Positions 19,215 through 26,669 of a stretch of 49,542 nt of DNA are shown here, one piece after another. Position 1 is the first letter of the stretch, and each line of letters opens with the position of its first letter. Position numbers and translations under genes: made by a program. This DNA comes from Hungatella sp. (lineage in GTDB: Bacteria > Bacillota > Clostridia > Lachnospirales > Lachnospiraceae): the NCBI GenBank assembly GCA_009712635.1, contig WASS01000008.1, positions 1 through 49,542 on the forward strand. Reading direction: 5' to 3'. The notes below the pieces were generated by a model. It did not search any database, was not told the DNA's origin, and saw only the letters and a program-made list of their open reading frames with translations.

Positions 19215-20402
19215 GTGAGTTTACTTAGCGAAAAAATGTCCCTGTTCGATGCACCTCAAAAGGTACAGGCTGCAGGGGTTTACCCGTATTTTCGTCCAAT
19301 TGAATCCGACCAGGACACTGTCGTTTCTATCAACGGCAAACCCGTATTAATGTTCGGATCAAACAGTTACCTTGGACTTACCAACCACCCACGCATTAAA
19401 GAAGGCGCAATCAAAGCGGTGGAAAAATATGGAACCGGATGCGCCGGTTCTCGTTTTTTGAACGGCACGCTCGATATTCACATTGAATTGGAAGAACGTT
19501 TAGCCAAGTTAGTACATAAAGACGGTGCACTTGTTTATGCTACCGGATTTACTGTTAACTCAGGAGTAATTCCTTGCCTCGGCGGAAAAGACGATTATCT
19601 TTTATACGATGAACTGGATCACGCTTCCATCATCGAAGGACGCCGTCTTTCGTTTGCAAATCAGATCAAGTACAAACACAACGACATGGAGTCGCTGGAA
19701 AAACAACTCAAACGTTGTGCTCCAGACAAAATCAAGTTGATCGTTACCGATGCCGTATTCAGCATGGAAGGCGACGAAGCCAAACTGGTTGAAATGGTTG
19801 CTCTTGCCAAGAAGTACAATGCGTCTCTCTACGTGGACGAAGCGCACTCTCTGGGCTTCTATGGAGAAACCGGTGCCGGTCTTTGCGAAGATTTGGGTAT
19901 TTCAAAAGATGTGGATGTCATTATGGGAACCTTTAGCAAATCGCTGGCTACCATCGGTGGTTTCGTTGCTGCCGACAACAACATCATCAACTTCCTGAAA
20001 CACAACTCCCGCACACTTATTTTCAGTGCAAGTATCACTCCGGCATCTACCGGTTGCGTACTGGCAGCTCTTGACGTGATGCGTGACGAACCATGGCGTA
20101 AAGAACAGTTGTGGGCCAACACCAAACGTGCCCTCGAAGGCTTCAAAAAAGCAGGCTTCGATACAGGTCACACCACAACTCCTATCATTCCTCTATTTGT
20201 TCGCGACAATGACAAAACATTCCTGTTGACCAAAATGTTGATGGACGACGGTGTATTTGTCAATCCGGTGGTTTCTCCGGCTGTACCTTCAGAAGACACG
20301 TTAATTCGTTTCTCACTGATGGCTACACACACCTTCGAACAGATTGACGAAGCTGTAGAAAAAATCAGCAACAATGCCCGCAAATTAGGCATTATCGAAT
20401 AA
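19215..20402 (+). CDS. spt: Serine palmitoyltransferase (alpha-oxoamine synthase family)
   Basis: A PLP enzyme that condenses serine with an acyl-CoA, the first step of sphingolipid synthesis in Bacteroidales. The 395-residue protein begins MSLLSEKMSLFDAPQKVQAA and has the substrate loop MFGSNSYLGL. It also has KYGTGCAGSRFLNGTLDIH, the PLP-stacking His in DELDHASI (about residue 136), VDEAHSLG (about 208), and the PLP lysine in GTFSKSLATIGGF (about 242). The sister enzyme 2-amino-3-ketobutyrate CoA ligase has similar motifs, but the N-terminus and the PYFRPIE segment match the Bacteroides serine palmitoyltransferase. A tRNA gene follows closely. Confidence 0.87.
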   Translation: MSLLSEKMSLFDAPQKVQAAGVYPYFRPIESDQDTVVSINGKPVLMFGSNSYLGLTNHPRIKEGAIKAVEKYGTGCAGSRFLNGTLDIHIELEERLAKLVHKDGALVYATGFTVNSGVIPCLGGKDDYLLYDELDHASIIEGRRLSFANQIKYKHNDMESLEKQLKRCAPDKIKLIVTDAVFSMEGDEAKLVEMVALAKKYNASLYVDEAHSLGFYGETGAGLCEDLGISKDVDVIMGTFSKSLATIGGFVAADNNIINFLKHNSRTLIFSASITPASTGCVLAALDVMRDEPWRKEQLWANTKRALEGFKKAGFDTGHTTTPIIPLFVRDNDKTFLLTKMLMDDGVFVNPVVSPAVPSEDTLIRFSLMATHTFEQIDEAVEKISNNARKLGIIE

Positions 20403-20444
20403 AAGAAAAAGCCGGTGCAAGGGCAACAGTTTCAAAAAAACTAT

Positions 20445-20452
20445 TATCTTTG
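20445..20452 (+). promoter_or_regulatory. -7 box of the tRNA-Gly promoter
   Basis: TATCTTTG ending 13 bases before the first base of the tRNA, the right spacing for the tRNA's own start of transcription. No clear -33 element is seen. Confidence 0.55.
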
Positions 20453-20465
20453 CACCGCTTTTAAC

Positions 20466-20538
20466 GCGGAAGTAGCTCAGTTGGTAGAGCATCAGCTTCC
20501 CAAGCTGAGGGTCGCGGGTTCGAGTCCCGTTTTCCGCT
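20466..20538 (+). tRNA. tRNA-Gly (anticodon CCC)
   Basis: A complete 73-base cloverleaf. The acceptor stem is GCGGAAG with TTTCCGC, the D arm carries AGTTGGTA, and the anticodon stem CAGC/GCTG carries the loop TTCCCAA with anticodon CCC. The T arm is GCGGG-TTCGAGT-CCCGT and the discriminator base is T, as expected for glycine. The CCA end is not encoded. A terminator hairpin follows within 12 bases. Confidence 0.97.
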
Positions 20539-20549
20539 CTTATAACAAA

Positions 20550-20585
20550 AAGCCACTTGCAATTATTTTTGCAGGTGGTTTTTTT
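20550..20585 (+). terminator. Intrinsic terminator after tRNA-Gly
   Basis: A 13-bp stem (20550-20562 with 20569-20581, including G-T pairs), a 6-base loop and a T-run. Confidence 0.88.
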
Positions 20586-20636
20586 ATTTCCGCTTCATCA
20601 TGTAACTTTGTTCTGATAAAACTTTACCGTATCATT

Positions 20637-21026
20637 ATGAAAACAACTTCTCTTTTTCTGGCTATTTTGTTCACTATCCTATTGTCTTCCTGCTCATCAA
20701 ACAGTGACCGTCTGATTGCGGCTTTTACCTCTGAAATCGGGACTTCATCCCAACTCAAAGCACAAGGAAACAGTAAAATTTCGTATACATGGCCGGCTGT
20801 GAGCATTGTAAAAAAAGGTGTACTAAAAAGCATTGCCGACAAAGAGTTGAAAATGTCACCGACAGCTACGCAGGACATGGGAATTGCGGTAGACGACAAT
20901 GGCAATCCTGTAATCGGTAAAATACAGCAATCCTGGACATATGAAACTCCGGACAACAAAACAGAGCTTATCTACCAAATGTCGGGGTCAACCATTGATG
21001 TCATTTTAACTGTGACTAAGAAATAA
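20637..21026 (+). CDS. Small putative lipoprotein of unknown function
   Basis: A 129-residue protein with a lipoprotein signal peptide (MKTTSLFLAILFTILLSSCSS, lipobox Cys about residue 19), so it should be anchored in a membrane facing the periplasm or cell surface. The mature part has no family I recognise; it contains a DNGNPVIGKIQQSWTYETPD segment with a beta-rich pattern. The frame stays open upstream through the tRNA gene, but ATG 20637 is the only start that gives a signal peptide. A TAACTTTG -7 box lies at 20603-20610. It ends at the 48-bp palindromic terminator. Confidence 0.75.
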   Translation: MKTTSLFLAILFTILLSSCSSNSDRLIAAFTSEIGTSSQLKAQGNSKISYTWPAVSIVKKGVLKSIADKELKMSPTATQDMGIAVDDNGNPVIGKIQQSWTYETPDNKTELIYQMSGSTIDVILTVTKK

Positions 21027-21034
21027 TTATTCTG

Positions 21035-21082
21035 ATAAACGACGACGCCGGCAATAAATTTATTGCCGGCGTCGTCGTTTAT
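21035..21082. terminator. Perfect 48-bp palindrome, bidirectional terminator
   Basis: A perfect inverted repeat with no unpaired centre (24 bp on each side), with a GC-rich middle (CGACGACGCCGGC) and A/T ends. It lies between convergent genes and ends at the stop of the minus-strand gene, so it can terminate both. Confidence 0.8.
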
Positions 21083-21532
21083 TTATGAACTAAACTGAAT
21101 CAATTTTTGCGTCCTTGGTATCTTCACGATAAGGTAAGGTTGCGTTATTACCATTGAAACGATACTACCCAACGGCATTTTATAGACCGCCTCCACATAC
21201 ACTTTCATATTATCTTCAAATACATTCAGGTCAATCGAATAACCTCCGCTTCCCTCTACATCTCCAAAGATTGCGAGTACCGTATATTGTGTAAAATCAA
21301 TCTTCTTCTCCAGAAAGCCAGCCGACACGTTATTGACAGAATTCATTTTGGTAACAAGCCTGTTCCAGCCGAGACTATCAGAAACAACTATTATTTGCTT
21401 ACTGATTTGTTCCCTGCCGTTACCCATCAGATTTCCTTTTGCGATGATAGTAGGAGTCACAGAATTGTATCCATTTTCCTGCACACATCCTACCAGCAAG
21501 ACAACCAATAATATCAGGAGACATTTGTTCAT
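21083..21532 (-). CDS. Putative lipoprotein with PrcB-like C-terminal domain
   Basis: A 149-residue protein with a lipoprotein signal peptide (MNKCLLILLVVLLVGCVQ, Cys about residue 16). The second half contains FTQYTVLAIFGDVEGSGGYSIDL, which resembles the PrcB family domain first described next to the Treponema protease PrtP, with the typical 'dF..y.vl...G....GGY.i.i' pattern. Function is unknown; a role in stabilising a secreted protease is only an analogy. It converges with the preceding lipoprotein gene at the palindromic terminator. Confidence 0.7.
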   Translation of the reverse strand: MNKCLLILLVVLLVGCVQENGYNSVTPTIIAKGNLMGNGREQISKQIIVVSDSLGWNRLVTKMNSVNNVSAGFLEKKIDFTQYTVLAIFGDVEGSGGYSIDLNVFEDNMKVYVEAVYKMPLGSIVSMVITQPYLIVKIPRTQKLIQFSS

Positions 21533-21618
21533 AACCTAACAGACACAAAAATTTATAGCTACAAATGTAGCATACAAATCGGAAAAACAATTCGGTCAAC
21601 CTTATAAACTAAAGTGGT

Positions 21619-21626
21619 TATATTTG
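21619..21626 (+). promoter_or_regulatory. Possible -7 box of the CE2-like esterase gene
   Basis: TATATTTG, 57 bases before the ATG at 21684. No good -33 element is present, so support is limited. Confidence 0.4.
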
Positions 21627-21683
21627 CAGCTACAAATAAAGTCGGCAACACAGGAATCGACATATACAAAACACGGATTTCTC

Positions 21684-22748
21684 ATGAAAAATATTTTGCT
21701 ATCAACATTACTCCTAATCAATACCCTTACGTTATTTGCCAATAACAATGACACGTATTATAAAGCATCAGACAAGCGTTTTTCCTATATGGGGCGGGGA
21801 GATTTCAGCAATCCGGATCATCCACGATTTTGGACTGCGGCGGCGCAAGTTACTTTTTCGTTCAAAGGAACCGGATGCACTATTGACCTTACCGACGAGC
21901 ATTTATACAATAAAAATCTGAATTACATTGTCCTTGTTGTCGACGGGAAATATTCGCGATTCAAACTGCCGGCTGCAGAAAATAAACTTTCGGTTGGCGA
22001 CAACCTGAAAGATACCATCCACACTGTGGTACTTTGCAAGTGTACTGAAACCAACATCGGTTACATACAGTTCAATGGAGTAACCTGCCGTGAATTACTT
22101 AAACAACCTGCCCCTTCCAAACGCAAGATCGAATGTTTCGGCAACTCCATTACCTGCGGAACTGGAAGCGATCAGAGTCTGGTGGCCTGCGGCAAAGGCG
22201 AATGGCAGGATCAGCACAATGCGTATCTCAGCTACGGGGCACTGACGGCACGCGCGTTGAATACGCAATATCACCTTACCTCTGTTTCCGGCATCGGACT
22301 AATTCACAGTTGTTGCGACATGGATATAGTGATGCCGCAGGTGTACGATAAAATCAGTCTGCGTGAAAACAAACTCCCATGGAATTTTGCTCTTTACCAA
22401 CCGGATGTGGTTACCATTTGTCTGGGACAAAACGACGGCATTCAAAACAAAGAAAAGTTTTGCAGCGCTTACGTTGACTTTATCAAAACATTGAGGAAAG
22501 TATACCCTCGCGCCCGGTTCGTTCTTCTTACAAGTCCGATGGCCGACGAGAAACTGCTGCCGGTGTTAAAGGATTACCTGACTACTGTAGTGAACTCTTT
22601 ATACAAAAGCGGAGAGAAAAAGGTTTCGGAATTTTTCTTCAGCCGGAGCTACAACAGCGGTTGCGATGCACACCCAAACCTGAAAGAACATGAGTTGATC
22701 GCCAAAGAACTCACTGACTATCTGCGACAATTGATGCACTGGCAATAA
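21684..22748 (+). CDS. Secreted SGNH-type carbohydrate esterase (CE2-like)
   Basis: A 354-residue secreted hydrolase, probably a deacetylase of plant or other polysaccharides. A signal peptide (MKNILLSTLLLINTLTLFAN) is followed by an N-terminal beta-sandwich (about residues 20-140). A SGNH catalytic domain follows, with the nucleophile in CFGNSITCGTG, the Asn block in CLGQNDG, and the Asp-His pair in GCDAHPNLKEHE. This domain order matches carbohydrate esterase family 2. The start at 21684 was chosen because it begins the signal peptide; the frame continues upstream to 21624. It is not adjacent to other polysaccharide genes. Confidence 0.83.
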   Translation: MKNILLSTLLLINTLTLFANNNDTYYKASDKRFSYMGRGDFSNPDHPRFWTAAAQVTFSFKGTGCTIDLTDEHLYNKNLNYIVLVVDGKYSRFKLPAAENKLSVGDNLKDTIHTVVLCKCTETNIGYIQFNGVTCRELLKQPAPSKRKIECFGNSITCGTGSDQSLVACGKGEWQDQHNAYLSYGALTARALNTQYHLTSVSGIGLIHSCCDMDIVMPQVYDKISLRENKLPWNFALYQPDVVTICLGQNDGIQNKEKFCSAYVDFIKTLRKVYPRARFVLLTSPMADEKLLPVLKDYLTTVVNSLYKSGEKKVSEFFFSRSYNSGCDAHPNLKEHELIAKELTDYLRQLMHWQ

Positions 22749-22758
22749 TAAATGAACG

Positions 22759-23541
22759 ATGACCAATCAAATAGACGACATAAAGCCGCTCCTGGATCAA
22801 AAAGCTGCGCAATACAATTGCCTGGATTTTATTGATACTGATCCCATCCAGATTCCGCACCGGTTTAGTTTGAAAGAAGACATAGAAATTGCAGGCTTGC
22901 TCACGGCCACCATCGCCTGGGGCCAACGCAAAAGCATCATCAATAATGCCAACCGGCTGATGGAGTTAATGGACAATGCACCGTACGATTTTGTGTGTAA
23001 TGCTCCGAAAAGCGATTTGGTTGGTCTGGAACATTTTGTGCACCGAACCTTCAACGGGCACGACTGCTGCTTTTTTATAGAGTCATTGCGAAACATCTAC
23101 CAAAATTACAACGGTCTGGAGGCTGTTTTTACAAAAGGATTTCAAGCTGAAGGCACCATTTTCGGAACCTTGAAACACTTCCGTGAGGTATTTCTTGTTC
23201 CCTCGCATGAACAAAGAGTTACGAAACACCTTTCGGACGTAACGGCTAATTCGAGCGCGAAGCGATTGAATATGTTCCTGCGCTGGATGGTAAGAAAAGA
23301 CGAAGCCGGGGTAGATTTCGGACTATGGAAGAACATTCCGATGTCGGCACTGATGCTACCACTCGATGTACACACCGGCGACGTGGCACGAGCTTACGGT
23401 CTGCTCTCCCGAAAGCAAAACGACTGGAAAGCGGTGGAAGAAATCACGGACATTCTGCGTCACTTCGACCCTCACGACCCCATCCGTTATGATTTTGCAT
23501 TGTTCGGAATAGGAGCGTTTGACAACAAAGAAATCGGCTAA
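22759..23541 (+). CDS. TIGR02757 family protein (DUF2400)
   Basis: A 260-residue cytoplasmic protein. Family blocks include DPIQIPHRF, the helix AGLLTATIAWGQRKSIINN, and MFLRWMVRKDEAGVDFGLW with PLDVHTGDVARAYGLLSRK and YDFALFGIGAF. The pattern near the C-terminal half (helix-hairpin-helix-like with conserved Asp and His) suggests relation to DNA-glycosylase folds, but no activity is established as far as I know. It begins 10 bases after the CE2-like gene and converges with the HxlR gene 9 bases away. Confidence 0.85.
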   Translation: MTNQIDDIKPLLDQKAAQYNCLDFIDTDPIQIPHRFSLKEDIEIAGLLTATIAWGQRKSIINNANRLMELMDNAPYDFVCNAPKSDLVGLEHFVHRTFNGHDCCFFIESLRNIYQNYNGLEAVFTKGFQAEGTIFGTLKHFREVFLVPSHEQRVTKHLSDVTANSSAKRLNMFLRWMVRKDEAGVDFGLWKNIPMSALMLPLDVHTGDVARAYGLLSRKQNDWKAVEEITDILRHFDPHDPIRYDFALFGIGAFDNKEIG

Positions 23542-23550
23542 GCAAGAGAA

Positions 23551-23913
23551 CTATCTGGGAGGATTGTATTTCACACTAATCTCTCTTCCCCACCCGTTCA
23601 GCGTTTCAAGAACAGGCAAAACGGAATCTCCCATTTCGGAAAGCTTGTATTCAACTTTGGGAGGAACGGTCGGGTAAACAATGCGTTCCACCAGCCCGGA
23701 AGTTTCCAGTTCCCGAACAGTTTGGGTAAACATCTTGTTGGTAATTCCCCTTAAACTCCGTTGCAATTCGCCCGAACGCATCACACCATCCTTGAGATGA
23801 AACAACACAATCGGCTTCCATTTGCCGCCAATCATGTCCATTACCAACTCCAAAGAACAGAAATATTCCTTTCCCTTGAAAATATATTTATTTATACGTC
23901 CCTCATTTCCCAT
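23551..23913 (-). CDS. HxlR-family transcriptional regulator
   Basis: A 120-residue winged-helix protein of the HxlR/YodB type. The hallmark N-terminal block CSLELVMDMIGGKWKPIVLFHL carries the conserved Cys that senses thiol-reactive compounds in several relatives; MRSGELQRSLRGITNKMFTQ is the recognition part. It is divergent from the flavodoxin-like reductase, a typical arrangement in which the regulator controls a quinone or nitro-reductase. The intergenic region contains a TACT-N9-AGTA inverted repeat at 23953-23969, a possible operator. Confidence 0.92.
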   Translation of the reverse strand: MGNEGRINKYIFKGKEYFCSLELVMDMIGGKWKPIVLFHLKDGVMRSGELQRSLRGITNKMFTQTVRELETSGLVERIVYPTVPPKVEYKLSEMGDSVLPVLETLNGWGREISVKYNPPR

Positions 23914-24034
23914 AATTTACTCCTTTTGGTAACTATACCACTTTTCAGTAAGTACTTGCACATTCAGTATTAATCGCCGAAATTTGCAGCACAAAAGTAC
24001 AAAAAAGAATATAATCCACTAAACAGATCAAAAA

Positions 24035-24670
24035 ATGCGAGTTGTAGCTATTAACGGAAGTCCTCACAAAGAAGGCAACACCTATCATGCGCTTAACATG
24101 GTCGGCAAGCAACTGGAACAAAACGGTATTGAACTGGAGATTGTGCACATCGGCAACAAACCCATCAGAGGATGCTCGGCCTGCGGCATGTGTTTCAAAA
24201 ACAAGGACGAAAAATGCGCCATGAAAGATGATGGCGTTAACGATGCCATTCAGAAGATGAAAAATGCGGACGGCATCATACTGGCGTCACCTGTTTATTA
24301 CGCCGGAATTGCAGGAACAATGAAATGTTTTCTTGACCGGGCTTTTTATGTTTCGGGTAGCAACGGAGGCCTTTTCCGAAACAAAGTAGGCGCTTCGGTA
24401 GTTGCCGTACGACGCACCGGAGGATCATTCACTTTCGACAATCTCAACCATTACCTGCTCTATTCGGAAATGATGATCGCCTCGTCCAATTACTGGAACA
24501 TCATCCACGGGCGTACTCCCGGGGAAGTTCATGAAGATGCGGAAGGCGTTCAGATTATGGAAGTCCTGGGAAACAATATTGCATGGCAAATTAAAATGAA
24601 AGAAGCTACCAAAGAGTCGATTCAGGCTCCCACTCCTGCTAAAAAAGTAATGACCAGCTTTATACGATAG
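24035..24670 (+). CDS. NAD(P)H-dependent FMN reductase/flavodoxin-like protein
   Basis: A 211-residue flavodoxin-fold protein. The FMN phosphate loop is at the start (INGSPHKEGNTYHAL). The Cys-rich segment GCSACGMCFKNKDEKCAMKDD (residues about 48-68) is the type seen in iron-sulfur flavoproteins and related NADPH reductases. SPVYYAGIAGTMKCFLDRAF follows. It probably reduces quinones, metals or other electrophiles. It is divergent from the HxlR regulator with 121 bases between and is probably controlled by it. Confidence 0.87.
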   Translation: MRVVAINGSPHKEGNTYHALNMVGKQLEQNGIELEIVHIGNKPIRGCSACGMCFKNKDEKCAMKDDGVNDAIQKMKNADGIILASPVYYAGIAGTMKCFLDRAFYVSGSNGGLFRNKVGASVVAVRRTGGSFTFDNLNHYLLYSEMMIASSNYWNIIHGRTPGEVHEDAEGVQIMEVLGNNIAWQIKMKEATKESIQAPTPAKKVMTSFIR

Positions 24671-24690
24671 TCAGCCACCTGACTCAAGAC

Positions 24691-24730
24691 AATCCATCTT
24701 TATCCGCAATGATAGAGATGGATTTGTTTT
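24691..24730 (+). terminator. Intrinsic terminator after the FMN reductase gene
   Basis: AATCCATCT at 24691-24699 pairs with AGATGGATT at 24716-24724, with TATC/GATA pairs inside and a following TGTTTT. Confidence 0.72.
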
Positions 24731-24830
24731 AAAAACCAAACTTCTCCTTTTATTACCCATTTACATATCTTTTCGGGCTTCTTAGCAAGCCATATAAAAT
24801 TCTAAAGAACATTAAGATTCATGGCTGTAA

Positions 24831-24862
24831 TTTGCAAACCACGCCTTCACAAATTACTTTTG
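24831..24862 (+). promoter_or_regulatory. Bacteroidota-type promoter of the thioredoxin-ApbE cluster
   Basis: TTTG at 24831-24834, 20 bases, then TACTTTTG at 24855-24862: a textbook match. It gives a leader of about 100 bases before the first gene of the cluster. Confidence 0.8.
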
Positions 24863-24970
24863 TATCACTAATCAAAACACACAGCCTCTGACACACCTCT
24901 ACTTTTCTTTATAATTATCTAAGCAACAAATATTTTGCTGCATTATCACAACAACTAAATTTCTTATAGT

Positions 24971-25414
24971 ATGGTAAAGAAAAGCTTATTTATCAGTCTG
25001 GCATTCCTGTTCCTCTCTCTGGCTTCGTCATATGGTCAACAATGGCAGCATAGCTGGAACGAAGCGACTTCTCAATCTCAAAAAGAACACAAACACATCC
25101 TTCTCAATTTTTCAGGATCTGATTGGTGCCTGCCTTGTATGCGCATGCATAAGAATATCTTCGGATCAAATGAATTCACGGCTTTTGCTTCTCAAAATCT
25201 GGTCATGTATAATGCTGATTTTCCCCGCAACAAGAAAAACCAGCTCAACAAAGACGTCGAGAAGCAAAACAACGCTTTGGCCGACCAATACAACAAAGAA
25301 GGTCACTTTCCTTTTACCGTTCTGTTAGATTCAAACGGAAAAGTTCTCAAACAATGGAACGGACTTTATACGGGAAGTGTGGAAAACTTCATTGCTGAAA
25401 TTAAATCTCTGTAA
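24971..25414 (+). CDS. Secreted thioredoxin-fold protein
   Basis: A 147-residue exported protein with a signal peptide (MVKKSLFISLAFLFLSLASSYGQ) and a thioredoxin-like domain. The redox motif is DWCLPCMRM (about residues 53-61), and the cis-Pro region is GHFPFTVLLDSNGKVL. It is of the short thioredoxin_7/DsbD-gamma-like type common in Bacteroidota periplasms. It is the first gene of a cluster with ApbE, a DUF4266 lipoprotein and a DUF3570 protein, so it may keep cysteines of its neighbours reduced. Confidence 0.87.
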   Translation: MVKKSLFISLAFLFLSLASSYGQQWQHSWNEATSQSQKEHKHILLNFSGSDWCLPCMRMHKNIFGSNEFTAFASQNLVMYNADFPRNKKNQLNKDVEKQNNALADQYNKEGHFPFTVLLDSNGKVLKQWNGLYTGSVENFIAEIKSL

Positions 25415-25468
25415 ATACTTCGGCATCGAAACGCCGAAAATGCGGCATATTGCCAATGCTATATCTCT

Positions 25469-26404
25469 ATGGCCAGAAAAACTGTACACAAACGCGGCAT
25501 GAAACTGATGGGCAACCACTTCGAAATATCGGTGGTAGCTGCGGATGCTTATTGGGCAAGGCAGCGTATCGATGCCGGAGTAAAAGAAATCAAACGCATC
25601 GAAGCGCTGCTCACCACCTTTAATGACGAAAGTGAAACCAACCAAATCAACGCGTTTGCCGGCATCCGCCCCGTTGTGGTCAGTCAGGAAATAATACAGT
25701 TAATCGAGCGATCGAAACGAATATCAGAGGTAACCCAGGGAGCTTTCGACATCACTTACGGTTCGGTAGATAAAAGTCTTTGGAACTTCGATACGCACAT
25801 GACCGCGCTTCCGGATAAAAAGACAGCCAAAAAGAGTGTGCGCCTCATCAATTACAAAAACATTGAGATAGACGCTGCCAATTCAACGGTGTTCCTCAAA
25901 GAAAAAGGGATGCGTATTGGCTTCGGAGGTATAGGAAAGGGCTATGCTGCCGAGATGGCAAAAAACGTAATGAAACGCCAGGGAGTAGATAGCGGCGTGG
26001 TTAATGCTTCGGGCGACCTTACCGCTTGGGGATACCAACCGGACGGCATGCCCTGGACTATCGGCATTGCCAATCCGAATCTTGCCCAAGAGATTTTTTC
26101 GTACATGAACATCACCGATATGGCAGTGGCAACTTCGGGTAATTATGAAAAATTTGTGATGATTGACGGGAAACGCTATTCACACACCATCGACCCAAAA
26201 ACTGGACTGCCTATTAACGGCATCAAAAGCGTTACGATCATCTCGTCAAATGCCGAAATTGCCGATGCCATGGCTACCCCGGTAACCATTATGGGGGTCA
26301 AGGCCGGGCTTCACATGATTAATCAAATCAAAAATATAGAAGCCATCATCATTACCGACGATGATAAACTCTACACATCAAAAAACATCAACCTGATCAT
26401 GTAA
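25469..26404 (+). CDS. apbE: FAD:protein FMN transferase (ApbE family)
   Basis: ApbE attaches FMN covalently to a Thr or Ser of exported proteins, using FAD and magnesium. The 311-residue protein has LMGNHFEISVV near the start, LLTTFNDESETNQIN, and QGAFDITYGSVDKSLWNF. The FAD/Mg-binding blocks GFGGIGKGYAAEMAK, VNASGDLTAWG and SHTIDPKTGLPI are also present. No signal peptide or lipobox is visible and none is available upstream (a stop is met at 25412-25414), which is odd for an enzyme that usually acts outside the cytoplasm. It lies 54 bases after the thioredoxin gene. Confidence 0.92.
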   Translation: MARKTVHKRGMKLMGNHFEISVVAADAYWARQRIDAGVKEIKRIEALLTTFNDESETNQINAFAGIRPVVVSQEIIQLIERSKRISEVTQGAFDITYGSVDKSLWNFDTHMTALPDKKTAKKSVRLINYKNIEIDAANSTVFLKEKGMRIGFGGIGKGYAAEMAKNVMKRQGVDSGVVNASGDLTAWGYQPDGMPWTIGIANPNLAQEIFSYMNITDMAVATSGNYEKFVMIDGKRYSHTIDPKTGLPINGIKSVTIISSNAEIADAMATPVTIMGVKAGLHMINQIKNIEAIIITDDDKLYTSKNINLIM

Positions 26405-26427
26405 CACCTAACAACATATTAATCAAA

Positions 26428-26646
26428 ATGAAGCATCCAAAAACAATTATATTTTTTGCACTGTTAGTGCTATCTCTAAGCTCCTGTGTCTCGGTAAAAG
26501 AATATCAGAAGTCGAGACTAAACGACTCGGAAATGATTCTTAGCAACCGAAAAGTAGAGAAGGAAGAACTAAACTTCCAGGTAATCAAAGAAGGAGCTGC
26601 CGGAGCCAATTCCGGGAAATCGGGTGGCGGATGCGGCTGCAATTAA
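26428..26646 (+). CDS. DUF4266 small lipoprotein
   Basis: A 72-residue lipoprotein: signal peptide MKHPKTIIFFALLVLSLSSC with lipobox Cys at residue 20. It contains VKEYQKSRLNDSEM and a C-terminal tail SGKSGGGCGCN. The size, the YQ(K/R)xxLxD(S/P)xM-like block and the Cys-Gly-Cys end fit DUF4266. The terminal CxC could bind a metal or a cofactor, or be the thioredoxin's target; this is inference. It lies between apbE (23 bases) and the DUF3570 gene (23 bases). Confidence 0.82.
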   Translation: MKHPKTIIFFALLVLSLSSCVSVKEYQKSRLNDSEMILSNRKVEKEELNFQVIKEGAAGANSGKSGGGCGCN

Positions 26647-26669
26647 TAATTGATAATAAACGACTAGCA

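Larger units (their letters stand above)
24671..24970. other. Intergenic region with terminator and promoter
   Basis: 300 bases with no coding region. A terminator hairpin lies at 24691-24730 and a full promoter at 24831-24862; both are listed separately. Confidence 0.6.

Noticed and set aside
20415-20636. Long N-terminal extension of the lipoprotein gene at 20637
   Set aside because: The open frame runs straight through tRNA-Gly and its terminator. Only the ATG at 20637 gives a signal peptide.
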